Assembly (NCBI GenBank): GCA_006969385.1
Contig: CP030884.1
Coordinates: 3,348,001-3,412,000, forward strand
Length of the DNA stretch: 64,000 nt
Direction of reading: 5' to 3'
From: Planctomycetaceae bacterium
Lineage (GTDB): Bacteria; Planctomycetota; Phycisphaerae; UBA1845; UTPLA1
Shown here: in pieces, positions 42,458 to 51,997 of the stretch
Layout: each line of letters begins with the position of its first letter
How positions within the stretch are numbered: the first letter of the stretch is position 1
Made by a program: the position numbers and the translations under genes
The notes under the pieces: model-generated
Database searches by the model: none
Seen by the model: the letters and a program-made list of their open reading frames with translations, nothing else
What the model was told of the DNA's origin: nothing

Positions 42458-45418
42458 TTACAAATCGTGCGCACTTCCGCGCGCCGCCAGCGCCTCCGCC
42501 ACCCATTCCAGCACATGTTTCGGATGACTAGCGGTATGGTGTTCGATCTGATGCCGACAACTAAAGCCCGTGACGGCAATCCGCGCTGTCTGCGCGGCTT
42601 CGATGGCGGGGAACAAGCGCTCAGCGCCCATTGCGGCAGCGACTTCATAGTGTTCGCGTTCGTGACCGAAAGCACCGGCCATGCCGCAGCAACTACTGTT
42701 AATCTCTTCGGCGCGACCATCGGCGATCATCTTCAGCAACTGCACCGATGCATCGGTTTCGTGCATTGCCTTTTGGTGACAGTGACCGTGCAACAGATAG
42801 CGAATTTCGGAATCGTCCCCATTGCCATTGTTCGCGCTCACAGTATCCATAAACGAATTGTCGCTGTTGTCTAACTGCTCGACCAAAAATGCATCAACCG
42901 GCGTAATCGTCTCAGCAATTTGCCGCGCTGCCTCGTTATGGACCAATTGCGGCAACTCATCTTTCAAGGCCGACCAACAACTGGGCTCGCTCGCAATGAT
43001 CGGAACACCATCGCTCACATACGGGCCCAAAATCTCGGCGACCTGCGTGAGCCGTCGTTGGGCGTCATCGAGCAGGCCTTGGCTAATGGCGGGGCGACCG
43101 CAGCACATCGGCGGTGGCACAATCACCTGCCAGCCCAACTGTTCGAGAATCGTCACCAACGCCTTACCCACGTTGGGCGTGATGCAATCCGTCCACGTAT
43201 CGACGAAGTACACCACGCGCCGATCCGAGCCCGCGCCATCGCGTACAGGTCGATTCGCAAACCAACTTCGAAATGTCTGGCTCGCCAAACGCGGCGGCGG
43301 CACGCGCCGATCGATGCCGACGAAGAAGTCCGCCAGTTGACGACCGATGCCCATCTGCGCCAACGCATTCGCCGCCCACGGCCAATGGGACGCGGCTCGC
43401 AGCAAATCGGGCGTCGCCGCGATCAGTCGCGCGCGTAGCGGCGCACCCACTCGTCGGTGTTTTTGAAATTGCCACTCTGCTTTGAGCCGCGCCATATCCA
43501 CGCCCGTCGGGCATTCCGTCTTGCACGCCTTGCAACTGATGCAGAGGTCCATCGCTTCATCCAGCACCGGGTCGCTCAAGTCCTTGATCAATCGGCTGTC
43601 GGTCAACGCATGCCGCAGGGCATTGGCGCGACCGCGCGTGGTGTGGCGTTCGTCACGCGTGGCGATATACGACGGACACATCACGCCCGCCTGCGATTGC
43701 CGGCATTGGCCCACGCCGCTGCACATGCGCGCCAAGCCCAACATGCCGTCGTGCTTGGAAAAATCGAGTGTTGTCTCGCGCGGCGCTGGCGTCGCCAATG
43801 TTCCGTAGCCGCGCCGCAAGTTCGTATTCATCTTTGGCGCGTTGACGATCTTGCCGGGGTTGAGAATGCCATGCGGATCGAAGGTACGTTTGATCTCGGC
43901 AAACGATGCCATCAACTCGGGGCCGTAGGTCTTGGCCAACCATTCGGAGCGCAGCCAACCGTCACCGTGTTCGCCCGTCATCGCGCCGCCGAATTCCAGC
44001 GTGAGCGAACTGACGCGATCCGCCACCCGATGCATGCGGTCCAGATCGCGCGGTTCGCCCAGATTCAGCACCGGCCGCACGTGTAAGCAGCCCACGCTGG
44101 CGTGCGCATAATAGCCCGCCTGTTCCACACCTTCTTCCCTCAGAATCCGCGCAAAGCGCTCGATGTAATCGCGCAAGCGCGCGGGCGGCACCGCCGAGTC
44201 TTCAACGAACGCATAAGACTGATTCGCACCGGGTTTCGACATTAACAGGCCCAAACCGGCATTGCGCATATGCCAGACGGTCGCCTGCTCCGCCTTGTCG
44301 GTGACAGTGGTGATATGAATGGCGCGCGTATCTTGCCGAGCGGTTTGCGTGACTGCTGCCAAACGCTCATTTAATTGAGCTTCATCGTCGGCAGTGCATT
44401 CCACTACTAGTAGAGCTTCAGTTGCGAGCGGGGCGAAATCGGCGTCGGTCTGAAACGCGCTGCTTGCGCGCGACGCGTCGAGAATGAGCTTGTCGACCAA
44501 CTCCACTGCGGCGGGTTGGTTTTCCAACAAGGCGGGCACCGCTGCCAACGATGCGAGCAAGTCATCGAAGGCCAGCACCACCAGTCCTTTGCGCGCCGGC
44601 AGCGGCAACAAATTCAACGTCGCCTTGGTCACGATGCCCAACGTGCCTTCGCTGCCGCAAATCACGGCTTCGGTATTGATCGAATCATCTTCTACTTTCA
44701 ATCGGTCCAGACCGTAGCCGCCGTTGCTGCGCAGTACCTTCGGAAAGCGCTGATCGATGAGTTCGCGTTGACGCTTAACGGTACGTTTGAGCAGTTGCTC
44801 GGCTTGGGTTTGCAGTGGATTGGCGGTTTCTTTGTTGCGATGGGTACCGAAGTGTGCCAGCTTGCCATCGCCCAGCACCACATCGAGGCCCAACACATGA
44901 TCGACGGTGCGACCCGTCGACACCGAATGTGCCCCGCAAGAATTATTCGCGATCATGCCGCCTATGGTGGCGCGGCTGCTCGTGGCAACATCAGGCGCAA
45001 AGTATAGACCGTGCGGTGCCAACGCCGCATTCAAATGATCGAGTACCACGCCGGGTTCGACCACCGCGGTTCGCCGTTCGGCATCGATATCCAGGATGCG
45101 ATTGAGATAACGCGAGCAGTCCAGTTGCATCCCATGATTGACCGCGCCACCTGTCAGCCCGGTGCCGCCGCCACGCGCCGTGATCGGTACGCGCTGCTCA
45201 ATGGCGACCTGCACGGCCTTGCGCACATCGCCTGCGGTCCGCGGCAGCAACACCAGGTCGGGCGCGCGTTCGTAGATGCTGGCGTCGGTACTATAGAGCG
45301 CGCGATGCAAACGATCGGCATGCACATCGCCGAGGAAACCGCCCTTTAGCGCAGTCAGCACGGCGTTCAAGTCAAAGCCTTCAGCGCCGGTGGGCGCGGT
45401 GTTCAGTTCGGGGTTCAT
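42458..45418 (-). CDS. Fused FAD and Fe-S dehydrogenase (GlcD-GlpC/YdiJ type)
   Basis: A 986-residue fusion. The N-terminal half is an FAD-linked oxidase of the GlcD/D-lactate dehydrogenase type: VPITARGGGTGLTGGAVNHG, GGMIANNSCGAHSV (flavin loop), CGSEGTLGIVTKATL and MTGEHGDGWLRSEWL. The C-terminal half has a ferredoxin-like cluster (LCISCKACKTECPTGVDMAR; also CSGVGQCRQ and GVMCPSY) and CCG domains (PMCCGRPAISQG, SSCCGMAGAFGHEREHYE). It likely oxidises D-lactate or another 2-hydroxyacid and passes electrons to the membrane chain. ATG 45418 is chosen because a TATAAT (45433-45428) lies only 10 bases upstream and earlier codons are not family-like. Confidence 0.9.
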   Translation of the reverse strand: MNPELNTAPTGAEGFDLNAVLTALKGGFLGDVHADRLHRALYSTDASIYERAPDLVLLPRTAGDVRKAVQVAIEQRVPITARGGGTGLTGGAVNHGMQLDCSRYLNRILDIDAERRTAVVEPGVVLDHLNAALAPHGLYFAPDVATSSRATIGGMIANNSCGAHSVSTGRTVDHVLGLDVVLGDGKLAHFGTHRNKETANPLQTQAEQLLKRTVKRQRELIDQRFPKVLRSNGGYGLDRLKVEDDSINTEAVICGSEGTLGIVTKATLNLLPLPARKGLVVLAFDDLLASLAAVPALLENQPAAVELVDKLILDASRASSAFQTDADFAPLATEALLVVECTADDEAQLNERLAAVTQTARQDTRAIHITTVTDKAEQATVWHMRNAGLGLLMSKPGANQSYAFVEDSAVPPARLRDYIERFARILREEGVEQAGYYAHASVGCLHVRPVLNLGEPRDLDRMHRVADRVSSLTLEFGGAMTGEHGDGWLRSEWLAKTYGPELMASFAEIKRTFDPHGILNPGKIVNAPKMNTNLRRGYGTLATPAPRETTLDFSKHDGMLGLARMCSGVGQCRQSQAGVMCPSYIATRDERHTTRGRANALRHALTDSRLIKDLSDPVLDEAMDLCISCKACKTECPTGVDMARLKAEWQFQKHRRVGAPLRARLIAATPDLLRAASHWPWAANALAQMGIGRQLADFFVGIDRRVPPPRLASQTFRSWFANRPVRDGAGSDRRVVYFVDTWTDCITPNVGKALVTILEQLGWQVIVPPPMCCGRPAISQGLLDDAQRRLTQVAEILGPYVSDGVPIIASEPSCWSALKDELPQLVHNEAARQIAETITPVDAFLVEQLDNSDNSFMDTVSANNGNGDDSEIRYLLHGHCHQKAMHETDASVQLLKMIADGRAEEINSSCCGMAGAFGHEREHYEVAAAMGAERLFPAIEAAQTARIAVTGFSCRHQIEHHTASHPKHVLEWVAEALAARGSAHDL

Positions 45419-45427
45419 AGCCCTGAA

Positions 45428-45433
45428 ATTATA
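45428..45433 (-). promoter_or_regulatory. Perfect -10 box upstream of the dehydrogenase
   Basis: TATAAT on the minus strand sits 9 bases before ATG 45418. A transcript from it would be nearly leaderless. I find no good -35 at the normal spacing. Confidence 0.3.
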
Positions 45434-45641
45434 ACGGCAAGGCACCTCTGCGCCCGCGCGCGGATTGATCGTTGGTGGTTTGTTTGGGTAAGGCGCGCGA
45501 CTCCCGTTTGATTGCATCAATCGATTTCAAAAATTGCGATCAGTCACCGCGGTTGCCAGCGAATCGAAGGGCGTTAGCAGCGGCGATCGCTCACCAGCAC
45601 GGCTGGGCAAAACGAATCTAAGTCACCTTGCAGATAGAATC

Positions 45642-45703
45642 GTGGCACCGCCGTCCCGGCGGTGAACACAGGCGAGACGCCTGTGCCACAGCCAGTAATT
45701 CTT
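45642..45703 (+). repeat. Three-way-junction palindromic element
   Basis: GTGGC (45642-45646) and GCCAC (45685-45689) enclose two hairpins: CACCGCC/GGCGGTG (45646-45652 with 45658-45664) and CACAGGCG/CGCCTGTG (45667-45674 with 45678-45685). ATTCTTTTT follows at about 45698. A related element with the same tail is at 47.7 kb. Confidence 0.65.
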
Positions 45704-45777
45704 TTTGCGTGTCTACTTATTAGAAGACTCGGCCGCGTCTATTGTGCCGATCCCACACTTCGCCAAGAATCTCGCGA

Positions 45778-47121
45778 GTGACCGCACCCAAGCCAGACAG
45801 ACAATACCTCAACGCGCTCGACCGCCTCATGTTGGCGGTGCACGATGGGTTGGTGGCCGTGGGGCATTATGGCTTTGTGTGTCAAACGCACGTTTGGCTC
45901 AGTGGGCGCGTTAACATGCCTGCTTTGCAGCGCGCGCTGGCCAATTTCAACCAACGCTTCCCCGTCATAACGGCGCGGCTCCGCGCGTCAATTCTAGGAA
46001 AACCCTGTTGGCAGTTCCGGCCCGACGCCGCGCCGTCAATCATCGAAACAGATATGCCTGCCTCCGACCCGACCACAGTTTGGCAATTTGCCGAAGCCCT
46101 GTGCCATCAACCGTTACAGGTGCGCGAGGTCGATCCGCTGCAGTTTCACCTGTTGCATCTGCCCGACGGTCGCGATGTGTTGGTCATGCTATTCTCGCAC
46201 GCGTTAATGGACGGCAAAGCGCCGGAGCACGTGCTCAAGCAGTTAAATCAATGCGGAAATGATGAGCTGCCGATTCCTGTTTCGATACCACGCTCTCACG
46301 ACGACGAATTAACTACTCACCTTCGTAAAGCGCCGAAACTCAAGCGCGTGCGACTCGCTTTTCGACGCTTATTCCACGAAATCCGTTTCTCACGCCGCGC
46401 GGCAACACTCACGGCATGCCCGCGCAGGTGGAGCGGTGAGCGGTTTCGAATTTACGTGCACCAACTCGATGAAACCGATACTGCTGCTGCCGTGCAGCGC
46501 GTGCGCCGGTTGTGTGGCTTTCCCAATCTATCGCCCGCCGTCTTGGCTGCTGTTTTTAGGGCGCTCGATGCCTTAGGCCCCGGCGTCCAAGATAGCAGAC
46601 TTCGCTTTCGAACCGATATCCCGCTCAACTTGCGCCCGCCCGGCAGCAGTGAGCCGTTGTTTCGCAATTTCATGAGTTTTATCAAAATGGGGGCCACGCG
46701 CGAGGACTTGCGAAACGCCGACGAGCTGGTGCGCAAGCTCAACGCGGACATGCGTAACGAAATTCGACGCGGCATCGATCTCGGCGGGCTCGAGATGATC
46801 GATGCCGTCGCGCCCTTTTCTTGGCTGGTGAAGCCGACGTTGCGCCTTAGTGCAGGCAAAGTGCCGTCGCTCGGCTTCGGCTTTCTCGGGCCGGTCCTGC
46901 CCGACTTGAAGTCGCTGCTCGATGTGAAAATCGACTGGCTCTATACGATGAACATGGCCGTCAGTCCGCCCGGCATCACGCTACAGGCCCATCAATTCGG
47001 CCCGCGGCTCAATCTTGTGCTCACGTATATCGATGCAGTGGTAAATGAAGCTGAGGCGCGACAATTTTGCCAGCATGTCACCGACGAATTGGTGGGGCGT
47101 GACGGTCAGGATCAAGCCTGA
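45778..47121 (+). CDS. Condensation-domain-like acyltransferase
   Basis: About 447 residues (start uncertain; GTG 45778 gives MTAPKPDRQYLNALDRLM). It has the layout of the condensation/WS-DGAT/PapA acyltransferase superfamily: an N-terminal NALDRLMLAVHDG, the catalytic HxxxDG as FSHALMDGKAPEHVL near residue 145, and a second half with RTDIPLNLRP and a conserved GFGFLGPVLPDL. Such enzymes move acyl groups between a thioester or CoA and an alcohol or amine. The substrate is unknown. An acyl-CoA dehydrogenase lies downstream on the same strand, but 700 bases away. Confidence 0.7.
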   Translation: MTAPKPDRQYLNALDRLMLAVHDGLVAVGHYGFVCQTHVWLSGRVNMPALQRALANFNQRFPVITARLRASILGKPCWQFRPDAAPSIIETDMPASDPTTVWQFAEALCHQPLQVREVDPLQFHLLHLPDGRDVLVMLFSHALMDGKAPEHVLKQLNQCGNDELPIPVSIPRSHDDELTTHLRKAPKLKRVRLAFRRLFHEIRFSRRAATLTACPRRWSGERFRIYVHQLDETDTAAAVQRVRRLCGFPNLSPAVLAAVFRALDALGPGVQDSRLRFRTDIPLNLRPPGSSEPLFRNFMSFIKMGATREDLRNADELVRKLNADMRNEIRRGIDLGGLEMIDAVAPFSWLVKPTLRLSAGKVPSLGFGFLGPVLPDLKSLLDVKIDWLYTMNMAVSPPGITLQAHQFGPRLNLVLTYIDAVVNEAEARQFCQHVTDELVGRDGQDQA

Positions 47122-47843
47122 GTAAGATGGTGAATTGAATATTCGAAACCGTTTCGAGCGCGGTGTCCAGCGTTTCAATGAGGGTAGCGCCTACTCTTTT
47201 ATCGGGAAGGACGTACGCTCGCGCGCATTAACTGGGAAAGGACTGGAATGAGGGACACCCTTTACAGAAATTTTGTCGCGGTCTTGGGGAAGCATACGAT
47301 ATTCTGCGACCGAGACGCATTGGCTTAGTTAACGGGCATCGTCCAAATCGAGAGTGCACGACTTTGGAAAGAAGGCGGTTAAAGAGATTACGCCAAGGGC
47401 GTTTCACCCACTAGCCCCGGGTTGCCGCATCAGCGGCTACCCGGGGGGCGCGGTTTCAATATCATAATAAACCCCAACGGGGGTTGCGTCTTTCTCCGCC
47501 CGTTTGATGTCGCAACTCTTTCAGAGTTGAATGCGTCAACGATATACCTAACCCAGGGTAGCCGCTACGCGTCAACCCTGGGCTAAGCGGCGTAACGCCT
47601 TCGGCGTAAAGACCCGTGGCCAGCTAGCGAATAGCGGGGCTCTGCTTTCTAAGTGGACAGGCAAAAGAATAATCGACTGTGGCACAGCCGTTTCACCTGC
47701 TTTCACTGTCGAGACGGCAGTGCCACAACGATTCTTTTTCCAAAGGGCTTAGACTACGTGTAAGTAGGGTCTTCGCGAAAAGCAGAATCGCTAAATGGCT
47801 CAGAAATTGCGATCAACGACATTTTGACACCAAGAAACAAGCC
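47122..47843. repeat. Hairpin array between two genes
   Basis: No gene in about 720 bases. From 47415 there is a run of hairpins: CCCCGGGT/ACCCGGGG (47415-47446, with CCGC/GCGG inside), AACCCC/GGGGTT (about 47470-47485), CAACTCT/AGAGTTG (47513-47529), CCCAGGGT/ACCCTGGG (47552-47582), ACGCC/GGCGT (about 47594-47606) and TGTGGCAC/GTGCCACA (47678-47727, with GCCGT/ACGGC inside) followed by ATTCTTTTT. Similar arrays lie at 51.1 kb. Only the 3' end touches the leader of the acyl-CoA dehydrogenase. Confidence 0.65.
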
Positions 47844-48980
47844 ATGTCATACGACCTAACCGAACAACAACTCAACATTCGCGGCGAAGCCGAAGCCTTT
47901 GCCGCCGAACACCTCGCAGCAACCGAATTCAACGCCACCTTTGACCGCAGCGGTTGGCGTGCTTGCGCGCAATTCGGTGCGATGGGCGTCACGATTCCGA
48001 CGGAGTTCGGCGGGCGCGGCGCGGGTTTGGAAGAATTCGTCGCCATGTTCGACGGCCTCGGTTATGCCGCACCCCATCGCCTCGGGTTGTTCATTGCGAT
48101 CAACGCACATGTTTTCGGCAGCGTTGAAACACTCTTCAAGGCCGGTACCGACGAGCAGAAGCAACGCTTTCTTAAGAAGCTCGCCACGGGCGAGTGGGTT
48201 GCCGCGCACAGCGTGACCGAACCCGATGGCGGCTCCGACATTGGCAATATGAAGACCGTCGCGCGCGCCGTCGACGGCGGTTGGGTCATTAACGGAATCA
48301 AGAAATATACCACTTGCGGGGCCGGTGCCAATTTACATATTGTCTATGCGCGCATGGACGACCCCGAACGCTATCGTCTCAGTTGCTTCTTGATCGAGCC
48401 CAACACCCCCGGCATGACGGTGCGAGCGCTACCGGCTTCGGGCTTGGATGGTTCCGGCCTATCGGAGGTGACCTACGACAACGTGCGCGTGCCTTCGGAA
48501 AATCTACTCGGCAAAGCCGGTGCCGGTGCCATGTTGTTTCAGGGTTCCATCGAACGAGAGCGTGCCTGCATCTTCGGCTTCGTCATCGGCGCGATGCGTC
48601 GGCAAGTCGAGCTGGCAACCGAGTATGCCCGGCAACGCGTGGTAAGCGGCAAGCCCATTGCCGCGTATCAGGCGATTTCGCATCGCATCGCCGAGATGCG
48701 CGTGCGGCTCGATGCAGCCCAAATGCTACTCTATCGCGCAGCGGCATTGAAAGCAGCGGGAAAGCGCGCCCCAGTCGAATCGGCCGTGGCGAAGCTCTAT
48801 GTGAGCGAAGCGTTTCTCGAAAATAGCCTGGCGCTCAGTCGCGTGCACGGCGGTAACGGCTTCCTGAAAGAAAACGGCATCGAACGATTCGTGCGCGACG
48901 CCCTCGGTACGATCATTTTCAGCGGCACGAGCGACATTCAACGCAACATTATCGCGGCCCAGATGGGCGTTCGAGAATAG
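47844..48980 (+). CDS. Acyl-CoA dehydrogenase family protein
   Basis: A 378-residue flavoprotein of the acyl-CoA dehydrogenase family: helical N-terminus (LTEQQLNIRGEAEAFAAEHL), beta domain (WVAAHSVTEPDGGSDIGNMKT, FAD-binding TEPDGGSD), and C-terminal helices (RVHGGNGFLKENGIERFVRD, IIFSGTSDIQRNIIA). Where medium/short-chain enzymes have YEGT with the catalytic glutamate, this reads FSGT, so the base must lie elsewhere or the reaction differs. ATG 47844 (MSYDLTEQQ) is the family start; the longer open frame upstream crosses the hairpin array. The ribosome binding site is weak. Confidence 0.9.
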   Translation: MSYDLTEQQLNIRGEAEAFAAEHLAATEFNATFDRSGWRACAQFGAMGVTIPTEFGGRGAGLEEFVAMFDGLGYAAPHRLGLFIAINAHVFGSVETLFKAGTDEQKQRFLKKLATGEWVAAHSVTEPDGGSDIGNMKTVARAVDGGWVINGIKKYTTCGAGANLHIVYARMDDPERYRLSCFLIEPNTPGMTVRALPASGLDGSGLSEVTYDNVRVPSENLLGKAGAGAMLFQGSIERERACIFGFVIGAMRRQVELATEYARQRVVSGKPIAAYQAISHRIAEMRVRLDAAQMLLYRAAALKAAGKRAPVESAVAKLYVSEAFLENSLALSRVHGGNGFLKENGIERFVRDALGTIIFSGTSDIQRNIIAAQMGVRE

Positions 48981-49062
48981 GCCGTTTCTTGTAATTCGGT
49001 CGATGCAGGCGAAGCGGGTATAATGCCGCCGGTAAACACCGAAACGGTGGAAGGGAGAATGC

Positions 49063-50079
49063 ATGAGCACCGAAGGCCCCGATCAATCCACGCCCAAATC
49101 AACCGGCGAACAGCCGGCCGCTGCCGATACGCCGAGCGAACCGTCGCCCAGTCCGCAGGCACAGCCCGCGCCGACGCCGGCCAAAGCCGGGGGCGACAAA
49201 CTTGCCAAGGATACGTCCGCCTCCGATGCGTTTGGTTCGTCGGCGGAGCCAAGGAAAACGGAAGCAAAGGCTGCACCGACGAAGAAGGAAGAGAGCGGAA
49301 GTAACTGGCGCGAGATCGTCTCGAAGATCTTCGGCATCCTGCTATGGCCCTTCATCTTCGTGTTTCGCCCGCTCATTTTTCGCGTGACCAAAGAGCACGG
49401 TAACCCCAAGGTGCACTTCACGAGCTTCTCGTCTTTGTTTTATTTGTGGCCGGTGATGGTCGTCGGTTGGCTTGGCATTTTGCTGGATGACATTATCCGG
49501 CCCGAAGTGCTGGGCTGGGCGTGGATCACCACGTTATTGCTCGTCATGATTACCATCGCGACTGATATCGACCGAAATAAACTGATCGGTCTGGCGCTAA
49601 TTGTGGGTCTTTGCTGGGCGGTCGGATTCATTTTACAGAGCAATCAGGATATCCCTGTTTTGTCCGGCATCTATGGATTTTTCGCCAAGCAGGAAGTGCA
49701 ATTCAACGCAGGTATGGCCAGCGTCATCAGTATCATCATCTTCCTAATCGAACTCGGCGTCATCGGATATGCTTGGATCGATGGTCGCTATGAAATCACC
49801 ACCCGCGAAATCACCCACCGCAAGATGCTGCGTACCAGCGATTCGTTGCCGCGCGCGGCCAAGCGCATCAAGCAGGACTGGCGCGACATTGCCGAACTGA
49901 TCATCGGCCTCGGCGCGGGTGATGTGATCGTGCTCGATACTCAAAAAAATATCATCATGCGCATTCCGAATGTGCCGTTCCTTTGGTTTTTCCGCCACGA
50001 TGTTGATCATGTCCTCGAAGTCATCGCCACCACCGACGTGCATGAAATCGCCGCCGCGCTCGAAGAAGAGGAGTTTTAG
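49063..50079 (+). CDS. Membrane protein with PH-like domain
   Basis: A 338-residue membrane protein. A Pro/Ala/Ser/Lys-rich cytoplasmic N-terminus (about 85 residues) is followed by helices (IFGILLWPFIFVFRPLIF, LFYLWPVMVVGWLGILL, WITTLLLVMITIATDI, LIGLALIVGLCWAVGFIL, ASVISIIIFLIELGVIGYAWI) and a C-terminal bacterial PH-like domain (DGRYEITTREITHRKM, GDVIVLDTQKNIIMRIPN). AAGGGAG precedes the ATG. The zinc-ribbon protein encoded 55 bases downstream may be a partner. Confidence 0.75.
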   Translation: MSTEGPDQSTPKSTGEQPAAADTPSEPSPSPQAQPAPTPAKAGGDKLAKDTSASDAFGSSAEPRKTEAKAAPTKKEESGSNWREIVSKIFGILLWPFIFVFRPLIFRVTKEHGNPKVHFTSFSSLFYLWPVMVVGWLGILLDDIIRPEVLGWAWITTLLLVMITIATDIDRNKLIGLALIVGLCWAVGFILQSNQDIPVLSGIYGFFAKQEVQFNAGMASVISIIIFLIELGVIGYAWIDGRYEITTREITHRKMLRTSDSLPRAAKRIKQDWRDIAELIIGLGAGDVIVLDTQKNIIMRIPNVPFLWFFRHDVDHVLEVIATTDVHEIAAALEEEEF

Positions 50080-50134
50080 CGAACCCGCCGCGCCTGCACG
50101 ACGTTATCTCTGGTAACGAAAAGGAGTGCGCACC

Positions 50135-50848
50135 ATGCATGCCGCCGAGCGCCTTTGCCAAGGTTGTCGCCATCAGAACCGCCCGGCGGCGCGGTTCTGC
50201 GCCAACTGCGGTGCCGATTTATCATCGGCCGTCATGGCGGACGCGGCCCAACCGGCACCGACCGCTGTCGTACAAACGAACGATGAGGCTGGGCAGCCGG
50301 CGCGCGAACGGGTCGGCAGGAGCAGTCCTGTTAGGCTCTTCATCTTTCTTTTCGTCGTTTTCGCAATCGCAGCCGGTGGCGTCTTTTGGAAGGCACTCCG
50401 CAAGCCGTCGCAGGTCATCAAGCTCGATCGCGGCCCCGCGGCTACAGTCGAATTGCAACACCACGCACAACACGATGATCGCGACATATACGCAAGCGAA
50501 AATGACGATCTAACCGACCGCTGGATTCGGCGCGTCGCGCGCGGCGCGAAAGATCCGTACACCGTTAAGCAAACCGTGCAGCGTCTGTTGAAGGTCGTTC
50601 GGAGAGATCCGCCCGCTGGTGATGCTCATCTGCGATTCGAAGCGCGCTACGAAGTGCCCGAGGCCAACGTGCACGCGTTGGAGATCGCGCTGAAGTCCAT
50701 CGATGGCGAATTGACCTTTTTCTATCGCGATAATCGCTTCACCGTCGAAGCCGCAGGAGATATTCATACCGTCCTGCGCCGCGTGGTATCGCTGCTCGAC
50801 GGTTACACGATTATGAAACAAGTGCGCAGTGATGGTGATGAGTATTAG
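50135..50848 (+). CDS. Zinc-ribbon membrane protein, unknown
   Basis: A 237-residue protein: N-terminal zinc ribbon (CQGCRHQNRPAARFCANCG, two CxxC pairs), a flexible segment, one membrane helix (VRLFIFLFVVFAIAAGGVFW) and an extracytoplasmic domain of about 130 residues ending in VEAAGDIHTVLRRVVSLLDGYTI. AAGGAG (50121-50126) lies 8 bases before ATG 50135, which is why I reject GTG 50126. It follows the PH-like membrane protein and is probably cotranscribed with it. Confidence 0.7.
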   Translation: MHAAERLCQGCRHQNRPAARFCANCGADLSSAVMADAAQPAPTAVVQTNDEAGQPARERVGRSSPVRLFIFLFVVFAIAAGGVFWKALRKPSQVIKLDRGPAATVELQHHAQHDDRDIYASENDDLTDRWIRRVARGAKDPYTVKQTVQRLLKVVRRDPPAGDAHLRFEARYEVPEANVHALEIALKSIDGELTFFYRDNRFTVEAAGDIHTVLRRVVSLLDGYTIMKQVRSDGDEY

Positions 50849-51416
50849 ACGTGCCAATGAGATTGTTGCGGGAACGCTAGCACGACGCGCGAGCGGCGGT
50901 TGCGTCAGCCATAATTGAACAAGAGGGTACCCTCTTCACCGAAGCTAAATGACCTTGAACAATGTAGATTTGAGCCTGACGGCTGTAGCGTGACGCCGTT
51001 TAATAGCCGGTGAAAGCTGACGAATCAACTTGGGTTGCAGTCATTCATGACGCGGCCAAGGCACGATCCACACTCTGTATCCCGGTAGGGATCAACCGAA
51101 AGTAGCCCAGCGTTTCAACGCTGGGTGAGTTTCGTTTTCTCCTTCTTTCGATTTCATCCCGGAGGGATCGAAGGAACCGCTCACGTCGTTCCCATCGTCC
51201 TTAGCAGGACGAGATATTGCGATCCGGTCCATACAACCACCGTTGAAACGGTGGGCTATTTTCAATCGATCCCTGCCGGGATCGGAAAGCGGCTAACACA
51301 TTAGCAAATTAAGACGTCTACCCACGCCACATAGGCGAGCGGTTCAAGACTTATTGAAAACGTTACACCGTTATTAGAAGTAGGCCGCCACGTTCGTCGC
51401 AAACATTCTGGACGCC
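50849..51416. repeat. Hairpin array in a gene-free stretch
   Basis: No gene in about 570 bases. Perfect hairpins: ATCCC/GGGAT (51079-51092), CCCAGCGT/ACGCTGGG (51106-51125), ATCCC/GGGAT (51156-51168), CGTCCT/AGGACG (51196-51211), CCACCGTT/AACGGTGG (51237-51254) and GATCCC/GGGATC (51268-51283). Loops are 2-4 bases. The spacers are AT-rich. It resembles the array at 47.4-47.7 kb. Confidence 0.7.
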
Positions 51417-51806
51417 TTACGTCGTCGCCACTCTCCGTCGGTCACATACATAGATCTGATGCCCGTGATGCCCCGGTAAAATGATCAGCTTGCCGCCCAG
51501 CGCGCCAACAAAATCTTCGAGCAGCCCGCAGACGCCCGTCCATTCCTCGCCTTCCATGCGGCAATCCTGAAAATTAAAAACCACGGTGCGCGGAAATGTT
51601 TGGTCTGCCGCTTGTCTTAAGAGCATCAACAGCCCGGCAAGCGTAGCGATCGAGCAGCCTTTGCGTCGCGCGCGAAAGAGCAAATCACCGGCGGCCGTCG
51701 CGCGAAAATCCCAGCGATGGAGCAGGTACTCACTCTCGGCCAAGGCGGCGCGCCGAGCAGCATTTATAGGGGCGGCTGTATGCCGGTCATGTTGGATTGG
51801 CTTCAT
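51417..51806 (-). CDS. STAS-like hypothetical protein
   Basis: A 129-residue protein whose second half (TVVFNFQDCRMEGEEWTGV, LLEDFVGALGGKLIILPG) has the strand-helix rhythm of STAS/anti-sigma-antagonist domains, without the usual phosphorylated serine motif being clear. The first part (SEYLLHRWDFRATAAGDLLFRA) is unassigned. ATG 51806 has no obvious ribosome binding site. It is isolated beside the hairpin array, so I give moderate confidence. Confidence 0.5.
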   Translation of the reverse strand: MKPIQHDRHTAAPINAARRAALAESEYLLHRWDFRATAAGDLLFRARRKGCSIATLAGLLMLLRQAADQTFPRTVVFNFQDCRMEGEEWTGVCGLLEDFVGALGGKLIILPGHHGHQIYVCDRRRVATT

Positions 51807-51997
51807 GATGGTGTTCGGCTACGACTTCGTGGCGAAGTAGGAGTGCCCCATTCGGCAAAGCCGCATGGGATGGGTGACGGTGTAACGATTGGCAAGATAC
51901 TTGCCATCAGTAGCGCCAAATCGGCGACGTTGTTTCAGTCCCGCTAAAATCCCGCTGGTTAGCCGACGATTTGTATCGAATCGAAAAGAGAAAGCTT

